Positions 22,280 through 33,911 of a stretch of 64,000 bases of DNA are shown here, piece after piece. The stretch lies in contig CM057452.1 of NCBI GenBank assembly GCA_016271365.2, positions 1,242,385,001-1,242,449,000 on the forward strand. Reading direction: 5' to 3'. The DNA is from Neoceratodus forsteri. Lineage: Eukaryota > Chordata > Ceratodontiformes > Ceratodontidae. Both the position numbers and the translations under genes were made by a program. The notes under the pieces were generated by a model. That model saw only the letters and a program-made list of their open reading frames with translations. It had not been told where the DNA came from and did not search any database. How positions within the stretch are numbered: the first letter of the stretch is position 1; every line of letters starts with the position of its first letter.

Positions 22280-23757
22280 GGGCAATACAGAAACATAGAA
22301 ACATTGAAGCTGATGGCAGATAAGGACTGCAAGGCCCATCCAGTCTGACCATTTCTTTTTCTACCTTATAAATGTGCCATCGGCCTTTGCTCTGTCAATG
22401 GCCTATCTATTCATACTCATCTGTATTGCTTCCTTATGCCTATCCCATGCCTGTCTGAAGCCCTGCACTGTTTTCATATCCACCACTTCCTGAGGTAGGC
22501 CATTCCATACATCCACCACCCTTTCTGTGAAAAAGAACTTCCTCACATTACCCCTTAATCAGCTTCCCTCTAATTTCATGCTGTGTCCTCTTGTCCTGCT
22601 CTTTTTCTTATATTGAAACATGTTAAACTCTTTCACCTTGTTAATGCCCTTAAGGTGTTTGAATGTTTTGATAATATCACCTCTATCCCTACTTTGCTCT
22701 AGGGTATACATATTGAGCTCTGTTAATCTGTCCTCATATGTTTTCTGATGTAGCCCCTGCACCATTTTGGTTGCCCTTCTCTGGACTGCCTCAATTTGGA
22801 TAATGTTCTTGTGAAGGTGTGGCCTTCAGTACTGCAAGCAGTACTCCAGATGGTGCCTATCCAGTGTCTTGTAAAGAGGGATTATTACCTTCCTCTTCCA
22901 ACTTGTGATACCCCTATTAATACACCCTAACATCCCCCTAGCCTTACCTACTGCTTTAGTGGTCTGCTTGGATGATTTCAGGCCATCGGTGATGATGATA
23001 CCAAAGTCTGTTTCTTCCCTTGTGACTGCAAGCAACTCCCCTCCCAGCCTATGGATGGCTTCAGGGTTTCTCTTCCCTATGTGCATGATTTTGCACTTCT
23101 TTGCATTAAACCCCAGTTGCCACTCTTCTGACCATTTTGCTAGTCTATCCAGATCTCTTCTCATTCTGCCACCCCATCTGGTTCATCTAATCTGTTGCAG
23201 ATCTTGGTGTCATCTGCAAACAGACAAACCTTACCCTCCAGGATGCAGTATAGCACAGTGGTTTAAGGCTCTGAGCTGAAAACCTGGAGACCGGGGTTTG
23301 AATCCCATAGTCCCCACTTGCATACTGTGTGACACTGAGCAAGTCACTTAACTTCCTTGTGCTCCCAGGTCGCACCTGGAAACAAGCTTCAGCTCAGAAT
23401 ACCTTTCCTGGTTAAACAATTTCCCCTTTCCCTTTCCCTTTCCCTTTCCCTTCCAGTCCATCTGCAATGTCACTGATGATGATATTGAAGAGGACTGGCC
23501 CCAGGACTGATCCCTGAGGTACCCCACTTGTGACTTGCATCTCTTCTGACTGTATGCCATTTATCACCACTCTCTGTTTTCTGCCCGTCAACCAGTTTGT
23601 CACCCAGTTGACCAACTTCTGACCCACCCCGAGCCTGCCCAGCTTATTTATCAATCTTCTATGTGGAACAGTATCAAAAGCTTTGCTGAAGTCAAGGTAG
23701 GTGACATCAACTGCTCCCCCTTGGTCCACCAATCTGGTTACCCAGTCAAAGAAATCT
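22280..23757 (-). mobile_element. CR1-type LINE inside the Tx1 L1 endonuclease, inverted
   Basis: The minus strand shows RT motifs [44 protein letters not shown] (FADD at 23209-23220) and FNAKKCKIMHIGKRN, then HHLEYCLQY and NGLPQEVVDM. The 3' end at the left reads, in element sense, GTTTCTATGTTTC, the octamer-type end of CR1 elements. The L1 endonuclease frame stops at its right edge (LRADILIL) and resumes at its left edge (LRQETHLL). The copy is 5'-truncated and is itself split by a SINE. Confidence 0.85.
23242..23452 (+). mobile_element. tRNA-derived CORE-SINE (MIR-like) inside the CR1
   Basis: The head has an A box TAGCACAGTGG (23251-23261) and a B box GGTTTGAATCC (23295-23305, one mismatch to consensus). 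The body contains GTGTGACACTGAGCAAGTCA, the MIR core. The tail is a (CCCTTT)n run at about 23421-23452. The CR1 frame ...GLEGKVCLFADD is interrupted between Gly and Lys, and CCCTCCAG / CCCTTCCAG flank the insert as an approximate target duplication. It lies about 20 bases from the FADD codons. Confidence 0.85.
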
Positions 23758-25308
23758 ATGAGATTAGTTTAATTAAGATTAGAATATCTGCCCGCAAGGG
23801 CTTTAAGTGTTGTAGGACTTTTGTATATTTGATCGGGTGGTTAAGTCCTTTCACATTCCAAGTTATCCAGTGATATCCCTGGGGAGCAGAAGGAGTAACG
23901 GGCATATTCTCACACAATAGACAAGAGGGGGTACTTACAGAACTTACAGTTGAGTTGTTAAGAAAAGAGATGCTGGGTTCTAAGGCCACCAAATACCTGA
24001 AGGAGAATAGGGTTATCAGTGCATACACTAGCACTGAGAAAGATGTAAGCATTGACTGTAGCATCTGAACTACGTGTCCTAGGTTATAGATAAGGCTATA
24101 TCATCAGATCTAAAAACAAAGAGCAAATGAAGTATATGAAAGTAATAAGTCAATATCAAAGAGGGCAAAAAGCCCAGTATTGAACATGAAAGTATCAAAG
24201 AAAGACACTACAACAACAACAATATGAGTCTGGTGGTCAAAGCAAACAAGGGTAATATATATATGTATATACCCTACAGCTATGCTATCTCCAACACTCA
24301 ACTCGGTGGGGGGTATTATATGGATGATACACTGAATCAGTTCATCCTAGACCAGCCCCAACTGAGGATCAGATGATCCAACACATGGAGGGAAGGGGGA
24401 GGAGAAGGAGGTGGGAGGAAGGAAGGAGAGGGAGGGTAGGCATACCCACCTGCTGGTTACTAGGCGAGAAGAAAGAAACAACTCTAGTGGGGGGCAAAGC
24501 CTGGGGCAGAACACAGAAGCTTAATTGTTGAGCCAGTAACTGTCATATGTGAGAGATGAAGAGGGTGGGGGGGCCTATAATCACCCAAGTGATCCTCTTC
24601 AGATATTACTGGGCTGCATATGTGACTGTAGTTTGGCACATACTACAGCATGTACATAGCCTTAGCCATTCCATGTGGTAGGATGGGGGGGGGCAATAGG
24701 CACATATGTGGCCTCCGGCTTGTCACACTCTACATTGCACCCGTAGCAGTAACTGTTCCATGGAATGAAATAGGAATGGGGGGGGGGGGGAAATAATAAG
24801 TGCACCCCCCATCACACAGCAGAATATTAATACAGAATTAGGCATTAAGTCAGGTTCCAGTGGTTTGGCCTTTGACCATCTCAGGGGGGCCCCGAGGGGT
24901 ACTTCCAGGATCCAGAGGTGCCTTCACCACTGCAGCTGCGTAGCTGATAAGACCAGGTCACACAGGAGAAAGGGTGTCCACTAATTCTACCAACGACATC
25001 TCCAGAAAGTCGGCCCAGTCTGTCGATTGTTCAGTGTCCATTTTTTGAGGACTAGTAGTAGTCTGATCAAGTACTGGAGAGAGATCCTCCCTGGAGATCT
25101 TTGCAGGCAGTGCTGCTGAGGATTTAGAGGGCTAGTGATGTGGCCCACTCCTGGGTCTCTGCTTTGCCTTGGGTAGTGAGTTTAATACCCATTGAGGGGG
25201 AGAGAGAATTGCGTGGTGGAGGTCTGCAAGGCAGTGATCGATAGGCTGGCATTAATGCGAGCAGACTGGGGGGTCAACATTCAATGGGGGACAGGTTTGG
25301 TGTATGAC

Positions 25309-26325
25309 CTATCCTGCTGGTAAATGAGATGCAGGGGAACCATAGGTGGAAAAAAGGTTCCTACCAAGAGGCGCCGAGGGAGGGGGCTCCCAAAGCCTTC
25401 TGGAATTTGCACTAGGGCACTGAAGGCCTGGCCAAAGTCTAGCAATCCAGTGCTCAACGTCCACAGGGTGATCAGCTATGAATTCATGCCCTTCCTTGGA
25501 GACATGTAATCTAGTAAGATTTTTAAATTTAAATCGAAAGTCATGTTGATAAAGAAATCTTTTGATTGTCCCAAATACTCTCCATTTTGCAGCCATTTCT
25601 TGGGCAAAGTCCCTGTATATAGCAATTGTAGTTCCTTGCCAGAAAAGTTCCCCCAGGTCTCTAGCAGCATATAAAATCCTCTCCTTAGTAATTTATCTTA
25701 ACAGGTATGCCACAATTGGCCTGGGTGTGTCGGAATGCTTGCTTGTGTGGGCCGAGACCCTGTGAGCCCTTTCAACTTCGATTGATCCCCTCCACCAATC
25801 CCCTAATATACAAGAAAGGTTCTCATTGAGAAATTGCTTCACTGACTGTCCTTCCACCCCATCTGGGAGCCAAACAATCCACAAGTTGTTGCAACGACTC
25901 AGGTTTTCATGATCCTTGGCCCTCTCCCAGAGCGCAGTGAGCCACTCCTCATGCTGCTGGAGATGTTGCCAAACCTGTGCCAGCTGGGCTTCACATGCTT
26001 CAGCCCTCTGCTCCACCACATTCATCCTGTCCTGTAAGTGCTGAACATCCATTGCAGTACTGATCAAAGATAGACTTATTTCATCAACTCTTGTGAACAG
26101 TGTTTCCTAAAGTTTAGTAATATATTGCAGGGACTCCCCCACAGCCACCAGTTGATCCATTTTTAGATTGAGGCCAACTGGCAATGGAAACAACATGAGG
26201 GGGTTCTGAATTGTAGCTGGTGAGGTGGATTTAGGCACCCAATCTTGTAACAACACCTGAGGGGAGGGAGGGAGGATAAATGTAGACAGGAATGCAGGCT
26301 GGTCAGCTTGTAGTGTGGTGAGCAT
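25309..26325 (-). pseudogene. Tx1-type L1 ORF1 remnant
   Basis: In order on the minus strand: an N-terminal segment (26325-26107); a coiled-coil stretch with regular heptads (LQDRMNVVEQRAEACEAQL, about 26040); the RRM-type block LSRCNNLWIVWLPDGVEG and ERAHRVS with PRPIVAYLL (to 25693); and a C-terminal domain (MAAKWRVFGTIKRFLYQ, LTRLHVSKEGHEFIADHP). The domains are in different frames. Confidence 0.7.
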
Positions 26326-26569
26326 AGGGCCTATGCGGCCTTGGTGAATCGAAGTGGTTTCAGGTCACGGTGCCATTGAAATATGTTGAATGCTCAGAAT
26401 TCCACTGAAAAGAATGCGCCGCCCAGCAAGTAGGGTACTACCCGTCCATAAAGTCGCTGATTTATAAAAAGGACTCCACAGGATCACGGCATCTGAGCAC
26501 GGATGGGCTAAGGTCTGGATGGAGTTTTGGAATTATGCTGCCATCTTCTCGGTGGCTAGGGACCACACC

Positions 26570-27260
26570 CCCATGTCCTTTTTTAATAAAAAAAAAATTA
26601 AATCCAAGCTCCCTGGTGTCTAGTGGTCACCCCCATCCCCACAACCGCTCATGGCCCAAATTATTCTCCCTGGTGTCCAGTGCCCCCCCCCTGGCTGATC
26701 ACTGGCCTTAATTGAATAAAGCCACCCTTCCTCCAGTTACCCAGGCCCCCTCATTTCCTTCTATTTAAAAAAAAATAAATCAAACACATACTCCTGGTGT
26801 CTAGTGGACCCCCCTCCCTGTCATCATGAGCTAACACCCATCCTGCTCTCCCCAAGTACCACAATCAGGCCACTGGCACAGCCCTCCACTCACTTTCATG
26901 GCTGGTAGCCCAACTATTTTTTCTTATAAAAGGAAATGAGGGTGCCAGGGCAACTGGGGGCAGGGGGGAGGCTTTATTGAATTATGGCTGGTCATCGGCC
27001 AGGGGAACCACTAGACACCAGGGAGAATAATTTGGTCAATGAGTGGCCATGGGTGGGGGGGCTACTAGACACCAGGGAGAGTGGGTTTCATTGTTTTTAT
27101 TAAAAAAGAACATGAGGGGGCCAGGGTAGCTGGGTGGGGGGAGGATTTATTCAATTACAGCTGGTGATTGGCCGGGGGGGGGACCACTAGACACCAGGGA
27201 GAATAATTTGGGCTGGTGAGTGGCCGGAGGGGCAGGGGGATCACTAGACATCTGGGAGAG
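26570..27260. repeat. Inverted pairs of ~190-bp hAT subterminal modules
   Basis: Modules of the form CCTGGTGTCTAGTGG, then C-rich, then AATTGAATAAAGCC, then CCTCATTTCC occur twice in plus sense (26570-26880) and at least twice in minus sense (26930-27250). The block is a large imperfect palindrome centred near 26900. One module lies at the left end of the hAT (13235-13350). A related phrase is at 35985-36060. Confidence 0.7.
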
Positions 27261-27396
27261 TTTTACATAGGGAATGGTAGCATGTGAAATTGTGGCAAAA
27301 TTTTACAATTTCGCTGCAATTTAGTGAAACATTTCACTCATCAAAATTGCCAATTTTGCTGGCAAAATTTAATTTTGCAACATCTCTATCCATATG

Positions 27397-27884
27397 TAAT
27401 TAGTCTTAAAATTAATATTTCAAATGTTTCAAACATATAACATGCCAGAAAATGTTTTAGGTCACTTGGCTTTCAATCTGAAGGCCCAAATGGTCCCATA
27501 GTCCACGGAATCAGGAGATTATGGTGCATAGTCCACAGAAGGGCTTCTGTGTCCTTCTCTGCAGAAGCCCTTCTGGCTTTTCACAAATCAGAAAGGGTCC
27601 TGTGAAAAATACATAAGGGATCACCTCTTTCTTTGTATAGGGTTTAAAATCCCATGAGTAAATAAAGTTACTACACAAATTTCTTAGAAAGTAAGGAAAC
27701 GTATAGCAAAAAAATGAGACCAGTGCACAAAACACAAACTACACAATGGTTGGAAAAAGCTATGTCCACAAAGTTTGTAAATGTGCTTTTAAGGTTCATA
27801 AATCCAACTTCCACCCACCCAACCATGTTCCCTATCTTCATGATCCTAGGGCAGTGTAATGGTACTGGCTCATAAATTAATGGT
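27397..27884. other. Unassigned AT-rich spacer
   Basis: Sequence outside the right hAT duplication and before the inverted LINE. There is a small inverted repeat around CAGAAGGGCTTCTG at 27535-27575. No gene is visible. Confidence 0.4.
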
Positions 27885-28954
27885 ATTTATTTTTATTTAT
27901 TTATTTTGTAACTGGATGGGCACAGTGGTCCAAGGGACCATTTTCAGGAATGGTTCCAGCCATCAAGATGACATGTACAAAATAGTCTAAGACTCATACA
28001 TAAATATTGGTACAGGTTGAATTAGTACAACCATACAATGATGCAACACAGATATAAATGACAGTTATGGCCCATAATACAAGGCCCTGAAATAAAGATA
28101 ATTACAGTTAGAGCACACAGTATTAAGCCTTGAAACAGGCACAAGTCCACAATAAAGAAAAAGAGATTCACAGCATAGGACACAATAACATCACGACTGG
28201 ATTGTGATTTGAACTTCAGACCATAGCTACCAACATAATACCATATGATATAAAACATGACTAACAACTATGTTGTCAGCTGCCTCAAAACCTGACTAGG
28301 GGTCTACATCTGGACCTAAAAATATCCCGTCCATCCCAGGTTAAGTGGGGCACTTACAAAGGAGGTTAGAAGAGTATTTTAAAATGAGTTTTGAATATGA
28401 TGGAAGTACCTAGAGGGTGGAGGGAGACTAGCTAAACAGTCCATAGCATAGGGGTGGCATTGAAGAAAGCTTTCTTACCCATCGCAGTAGCCATCTGAGG
28501 AAGTTCAGGTAGACATTGAGATGAGGACCTGAGATGTTGTGAGCCAGTCCTAAAACTGAGAAGGCTTCACAGAGGAAGTTCTCATTTTCCTTAAGGTACT
28601 TTTCAACAAGGGTATCCATTAGGTAGTCATAACAGGCCTGGAGGGACAGACAGCCAAGCATCTGACAATGGGAGCAGAAGTGGGTGTTACTATGGGCCAG
28701 TAACGCAAACCTACAATGCTGTTATAGGCATGATAAGTTTAGTGAGTTTATGATTGGAGGATTGAGAATAAATGGAGTAGCAGTAATCTAGGAGTGGGAG
28801 AAGCATGTATTGGGCTATAGCAAAACACACTTTTGGGGTCATGACATTCTTTAACCTAAAGCAGATAACCAGTTACTGGTTAACACACTTGATCAGCGTT
28901 CCAATGTGGTCAGTGAAAGTTATAGAGAAGTTCAGGGTAACACCTAGGTATTTG

Positions 28955-29395
28955 CAGTGTCAGTGGCTCAACAGGTTGCACTCTCACTTCTGAGGCCGTA
29001 AGATCGAAAGGTTGTGTGTTCTAGCTTCACAACAGGTACATGGGTAAATCCCAATACTGACACCATAGTTCCTCAAGAGGGGGATGCTGCACTCCTGAGG
29101 TGCTGTCTTTTGGATGAGACATTAAACCGAGGTCCCGTCTGCCTATTCTGGTGGTTGTTCAGGTGGACGTTAAAGAGCCAATGGCACTTCTCAAAAAGAG
29201 TAAGGGAATTTCCCCAGTGTCCTGGCCAAATTTCCCCCATTCACTAAAGAAATACCATTGATAGCTTAATCTGTTTCAATTTCAGTTGGTTATCATCTGC
29301 ACCCCCTCCTGCAGGTTGCCCCTGAGAAAGGGACTTCTAGTCTCAGTGGGCCTACCCAGTCACCAAAGTTTAATAAATAAATAAATAAATTTGAA
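28955..29395 (+). mobile_element. tRNA-derived SINE with AATA-repeat tail
   Basis: Starts near GTCAGTGGCTCAACAGG (A-box-like) with a weak B box at about 29015. The body has GGATGAGACATTAAACCGAG and GTGTCCTGGCCAAATTTCCC, phrases I associate with SINEs of cartilaginous fishes and other early-branching vertebrates (from memory; family not assigned). It ends in AATAAATAAATAAATAAAT at about 29372-29391. The inverted LINE 3' region continues on both sides. Confidence 0.7.
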
Positions 29396-30090
29396 CACAG
29401 TTACCTGTCCAAGGTAGGAGCCATCTGGAACACAGATGCTCAAGGGGTAAGGGGTATTTGGATTTATTACCTACTTTGTGAGCCTGGGTTTTGACCCAAA
29501 GAACATGGCTTTCATCTTCCTGGCATTAACAAGCAATCTATTTGCAGTGAAGTACCCATGGATTGAGTTGAATTCCTGGTTGAGGGTGAGGGATAGTTCC
29601 CTAGGGTTCTTGTCACTGTGGTAGATGATCCAGTCATACACATACATTAACATGTGGCACCCCTACATACTTTCCCTGATGAGGTGGTCCACAAAGAGGG
29701 AGATCAGGATGGGTCTCAGAATAGACCCCCCCAGGGAGCTGGAGGTGGACCCCACACTGCAGACCACTTGCAGTCTCCCATTTAGGTAGTTGCAAAACCA
29801 GGCTCAAGAAATTCGCTGAGAAACCATAGTGGGGCAATTCTTGTAAGAGGATGCCGTGGTCTGTCAGGTCAAAAGAGTTTGTTAGGTTCATCAAAATGGC
29901 ACCGGTGGGCTTGCGTTTGTCCAGGCTCCTGAAGACATGGTCTTAGCCAACAGGGTGGTTGTGCTATGGTCACTCTAAAGCCATGTTGGTGTGGGAAGAG
30001 GAGGTTGTATGTAGGTACTGGTCTGATATTTCTGGAAGACTATTTTTTCAGAACTTTACTTTGGAGGGACAGGATGGACACTGGCCAATG

Positions 30091-30103
30091 GCTGTCAAGG
30101 AGT
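30091..30103 (+). repeat. Left target duplication of inverted-repeat element 1
   Basis: GCTGTCAAGGAGT here matches 31145-31157. With one copy and the insert removed, the minus strand LINE reads DPKLLDSHWPVSILS without a break. Confidence 0.75.
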
Positions 30104-31144
30104 CCAAAGTCCAAAGTCACAGCACTCAAACCCACTTCTATTTTCTTCTGCAGAAAGAACAGAAATAGGGAATATAATTTCTTTTACCTTTTTATTGCAG
30201 TCCAACAGAACATACACCCAGCTAGATGGTGACTAGTAACAAGGGTCCCTTTTTAAACACAAATGACCCTGGGCACCCTGTCTTGACCTCCTCTTTCTTT
30301 GGCTTGAATATCCTCTGTTTTATATGTGTTTTTTTTCTGTTCTTAAACAAAAGCTTTTTCTTTTGGCAATCTTGACCCCGGCACTTTGGGCTGAACTCCC
30401 CTTGTTTCATCGCTCAAAATACTGGGTCTTATGTTACAGAATCCTTTTTGAAGTAATGCAAGTTGTATTCATTGCCTAAAGGTTTATTCCCCCGCCCCAC
30501 CTAGGACCTATGATGGGGCATGCAAAATAGAGTCTCTTAATTATATATAAAAAATAGTTAGAAATCTAAAGCATGTGCCCCACAGGTCTCACTAAGCCTG
30601 CTTTCACCAATGCTCTCTGATCCATCCACTTAAAGAGGTTAATACTGGGTATACACATAAAATGAAATGAATAAAATTAATAAACTTAAGTAAATATACC
30701 CATGCAATCTAGAAATCATGTGTAGGACTGTTTAATGTGTTTTCTATGTGCCACTATGCAGTAAGTTTTAGATTTAAGAGTAATAACACTTTACTTATTC
30801 AGCATTGCAATTGTCATTATTACTTCTCTTGTTGCCATGGAAGTTTATGTAAATGTTTAATTGATTACAGCTGAATTAGTAATATAAAAAGAGGCTGTGT
30901 CCTTAGGGGCACTATTCATTAGATAAAGCCTTCAGGTGAAACGTTACGAGTTACTGTCACCACCGAGCTGGGTGTATGTTCTTTTGGACTGCAATAAAAG
31001 GGTAAAATAAATTATGTTGCCTGCTTCTGTTTTTTCTGCACAAGTAAAGAGGAGTGGGTTTGAGTGCCATGACTTTGGACTTTGGAGACATTGACTTATG
31101 TCACTGGCATCTATGCCCCAGGTGGCTCTTTCCTTTCCTGATCA
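30104..31144 (+). mobile_element. Inverted-terminal-repeat element with one-sided tail (copy 1; PLE-like candidate)
   Basis: The left terminal repeat begins CCAAAGTCCAAAGTCAC at about 30104 and runs ~135 bp. Its inverted partner ends ...GACTTTGGACTTTGG at 31085. A 59-bp tail (31086-31144) lies between the right repeat and the 13-bp duplication; the left repeat abuts its duplication. The tail-side repeat contains AATAAAAG, and just before it AGATAAAGCCTTCAGGTGAAAC (30921-30942) resembles a degenerate hammerhead core. No protein is encoded. A DNA-transposon reading is less likely because the repeat does not reach both ends. Confidence 0.6.
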
Positions 31145-32150
31145 GCTGTCAAGGAGTTTTGGGTCACATTATTAAAATATAGTTACAACTCTGGCCTGCT
31201 TTCATATCATTGGGATAGTTGAGGTTAATGATAGACTGTAGAGTATGGCTAGGGGTTTAGCAATGTGGTTGGCTGTCAGTTTGAGGAACCAGGGGTAGAG
31301 ACCATTGCTACTAACACTGCCATGATTGGGGAGGGCCATGAGGAGCCAACGGACCTCTTTGCAAGAAGTTATTTGAAGTGGAATGTAGGGATTCCAAGCA
31401 CATTCTCCCTCCTATCTCTGAGTGCAGGCTCAGAGTACTTAATGGGAGCTCAGCAAAATACTCTAACAGGTTTGTAAATTTCCTGTTCAAGGCCTCTGTG
31501 ACCTGTGAGGGATCAGTTAGGGTTCCATCATCAGTGCACAAGAAGATGAGGCTGTGCTTTGTGTCTGGCTTAATTAGTGAGTTTAATAATAACCAGAACT
31601 TGTGAGGGTCTGCCCATGTGTGGATGTGTTGCTTTTTAAGGTAGGCAGCCTTGAGTGCTTTAGTGTCCTGCTTACCTTAATAGAGCCTTTGATAGTTGTT
31701 CCAAGCGATGGAGGATGTGGCAGTTTTTTGATAAACCCATAGGGCATGTCTCTGATTCATTTTAGCTAGAAACTGTTTTGTAAGCCATCTTTTATTTACA
31801 GCCTTCACTCTTCAGGTGATGATAGGAAAATATTTGTCCTGGATGGAGGACAAAGCAGTAGTAATGAACCCCAGGGCCAAGTTCACATCAGGCAGGGTGT
31901 GCAGAACAGACCAATTCACAACCCTTATAACTGACTGCAGATTTTCTATATCCCATTAGATAAGTCCCTGAAAGACAGAAAATTGGATGGGAGGGGTGAG
32001 GGCACCTATAGGACCAAAAACAAAAAGTTGAGTAGTAGTCACTAATGGAATTGGGCAGTACCACAGCCCAGTATGGTATGGTACCTTATACAGCAAGGAC
32101 ACACAGATTGTTCCAGTAGTGCTTGGAGCAATGGGACTAATCAAAAAGAA

Positions 32151-33180
32151 CTTTCAGGCACATTTAAATATGCTACCAATACTTGTGACACCTTATGAAC
32201 TTCAAAAGGAAGCTATTTTGGGGACGTTGCGTGTGCTGAGAAGAGCGCTCTCAGCAAACATCAAAGATTAATACAGTACTAATTTCTTGAGTTTTGAATA
32301 TGCCCTGGCTAAAGAATGGGGTCCATTCTTGCCACGGTATTAGAAATCCCTAAACATTTGGAGACACTAACCCCGAGAAAGAGCATATAGCAACCCTAAT
32401 CCACACACCTTCACACCTTCCCCTCTACAACTCTTGTGACTATGGTGGGACAAATCAGTTAGCAAGATAACCAAGGGCTAGTAAAGCAGTTGTTTTTGCT
32501 ACCACATTCTGATACTTACTAGCCAACTGAGTACCTGCCAATGAAATTATTTTTGAGTCCTGGAAAATGATAGCCACTAAAAATGTAAAATTGCTTAACA
32601 CATTTTGAAACAAACTAGTTGAACTGACTACCAGCTCACTAATTTGTTTCTCCCACCACAGTGGTGACACAAGGCCAAGCTAAATGTCTAGTACCATCTT
32701 ACAAGGCTGTACTAGTGGTTTGTTTATTCAGCTTCAAGACCCTACATAAAATATCAAACATGTCCTAAGCATATAATTTGCTTTGACTATTTCTAAGTAC
32801 AGTATGTGTTTTAAATAAAGCAACCCACAACTATGCATTGTGTATAGTAGTTTCCAAATATGCAACAGTTTTGCTGCTTTGTGAAGTGTCTGCAATACTG
32901 TAAGCCAAGTAAGGCACAGGTTATGATGGATATAAATCTTTGCAAGTATGCACCCCAAAGTATTGTAATTACAGATCTACAATGTGTATGAAACACTAGA
33001 TCTGTGTAGCATGTCTCCAGTCCAGTATTTTGCCCATTAGTAACAAGGGTAGCAGAAGGGGAGAGGGGAGGATTGGGGTTACTATTTAAAAATATTAATA
33101 TGTTGACGCTGTATGAGGTACTGTTCCATTGATGTGTGGCCCTATAACTGCAAACTGTCCTTGGGTCATGTGGGTAGGAA
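32151..33180. other. Unassigned sequence with one possible MITE
   Basis: Mostly AT-rich with no coding signal. CTATGGTGGGACAAATCAG near 32440 is mirrored by GTTTCTCCCACCACAG near 32650, giving ~25-bp inverted ends about 230 bp apart. No target duplication was confirmed. Confidence 0.35.
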
Positions 33181-33181
33181 A

Positions 33182-33348
33182 TGTTGCTGGCAATAGGAAG
33201 AGAAGTGAAAGAGAGTCGCAGCTTCAGTGAACACATCGTGAGCTCAAGCGACTCTTTGCTACAGCAACACTCGCTCAGGCTCACAATGTCTTCACTAAAG
33301 TTGCAACTCACTTTCACTTATCTTCACAATGCTGGCAGCAGCTTTTTA
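33182..33348. repeat. Palindrome with ~80-bp arms
   Basis: GAAAGAGAGTCGCAGCTTCA on the left is mirrored by TGCAACTCACTTTC on the right. The arms run out to TTGCTGGCAATAGG and its mirror CAATGCTGGCAGC. The centre is near 33262. No coding role is apparent. Confidence 0.65.
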
Positions 33349-33610
33349 ACCAAACCAGACACACATTTGAACAGAACAAAACTAAACAGATCTAACTTCC
33401 ATCGGGTCAGTGCTTATTTTAAACATGCAGGAGCTCCTCAGTTTACTATATTAAAAGTGTTCGGTCACGTTTCTCTTCCTGTTGCCTGCAGCAGATTTGT
33501 AACCAAACCAGACACAACTTAGAACACAACAAAACAGATCTAACTTATACCAGGACAGTGCTTATTTTAAACATGCAGCAGCTCCTCAGTTTACTATATT
33601 AAAATAAAGC
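33330..33610 (+). repeat. Two-unit tandem duplication, period ~148 bp
   Basis: AACCAAACCAGACACA, then CAGATCTAACTT, then GCTCCTCAGTTTACTATATT occur twice in the same order, offset by about 148 bases. The first unit overlaps the right arm of the palindrome. Confidence 0.7.
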
Positions 33611-33911
33611 GGGTCCCTCACACCACTGCTTGACACCAGCTCTGTCACTCTGTAACAACCATTAAAACTGCAGCTGCTTCTGAAAGTTGGAACACAAGTA
33701 AAAAAGCACCATAATTAACCAGATAACATTTTTTAAGTAAATATTTCTAGAAACCACACATTTTCTAGGCATATACAAAGACAGTGCCTCACTGTAAACC
33801 TGTGGAGAATTGCATTAAGTGAGACATGTGGCAAGTTGTGTTGCAAGACAAAACGACATTGTGGGGGTTGTATTGAGGAGCCCAAAACATACATTGTATA
33901 AACAGAACATC

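Larger units (their letters stand above)
18600..26565 (-). mobile_element. Tx1-type L1 LINE, inverted, interrupted by a CR1
   Basis: Read on the minus strand the element starts near 26565, with ORF1 at about 26330-25300 (coiled coil, RRM, C-terminal domain). A spacer of about 1.2 kb follows, then ORF2. The ORF2 endonuclease starts ITWNVKGLNHPIKY near 23880, is cut by the CR1 and resumes at about 22280 with ALRQETHLLSKC, followed by SNVYASNTEHVD. A linker (AGGEKAGKLLAFHLRKQQ, about 21260) and RT (21200-19800) follow, then a C-terminal tail to about 18640. The active site reads stop-A-D-D at 20250-20261. Ends are approximate; I did not find a target duplication. Confidence 0.85.
13057..27388. 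mobile_element. Large (~14.3 kb) hAT-like DNA transposon with nested LINEs
   Basis: The left end begins TAGCGTTGTGCGAAATT; the right end, read inward on the minus strand, begins TAGAGATGTTGCAAAATT. These terminal inverted repeats match at about 14 of 18 positions and sit directly inside the 8-bp duplication TCCATATG. Both ends continue into AAATTT-rich subterminal DNA and then into a CTCCCTGGTGTCTAGTGG-type module (13235-13350 on the left, several copies in 26570-27260 on the right), so similarity extends ~300 bp. Inside are a foldback, a ~298-bp tandem array and an exon-like cassette. A LINE (15495-17330) and an L1 (about 18600-26565) inserted later; without them the element is about 4.5 kb. 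I see no hAT transposase, so it is probably non-autonomous. Confidence 0.7.
27885..32150 (-). mobile_element. L2/Rex-like LINE, inverted, holding a SINE and an inverted-repeat element
   Basis: The minus strand gives the end of the endonuclease region near 32020, a linker (CTDDGTLTDPSQVTEALNRKF, about 31500), HWPVSILSLQSKVLKK (RT motif, interrupted at 31144/30104), NSFDLTDHGILLQELPHYGF (about 29870), a degraded active site YVYDWIIYH in place of YADD (about 29620) and LLVNARKMKAMFFGSK. The 3' UTR runs to a TTTATT-repeat tail at about 27885. Two later insertions, a SINE at about 28955-29395 and an inverted-repeat element at 30104-31144, account for the extra length. Ends are approximate. Confidence 0.75.

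Noticed and set aside
23232..23330. Functional tRNA gene suggested by A and B boxes
   Set aside because: The sequence continues into a MIR core and CCCTTT tail and no cloverleaf acceptor stem closes, so it is a SINE head.
32811..33317. 168-codon minus-strand frame
   Set aside because: Its first third is one arm of the palindrome at 33182-33348 and the rest matches nothing; the mirrored arm gives an equally open frame on the other strand.
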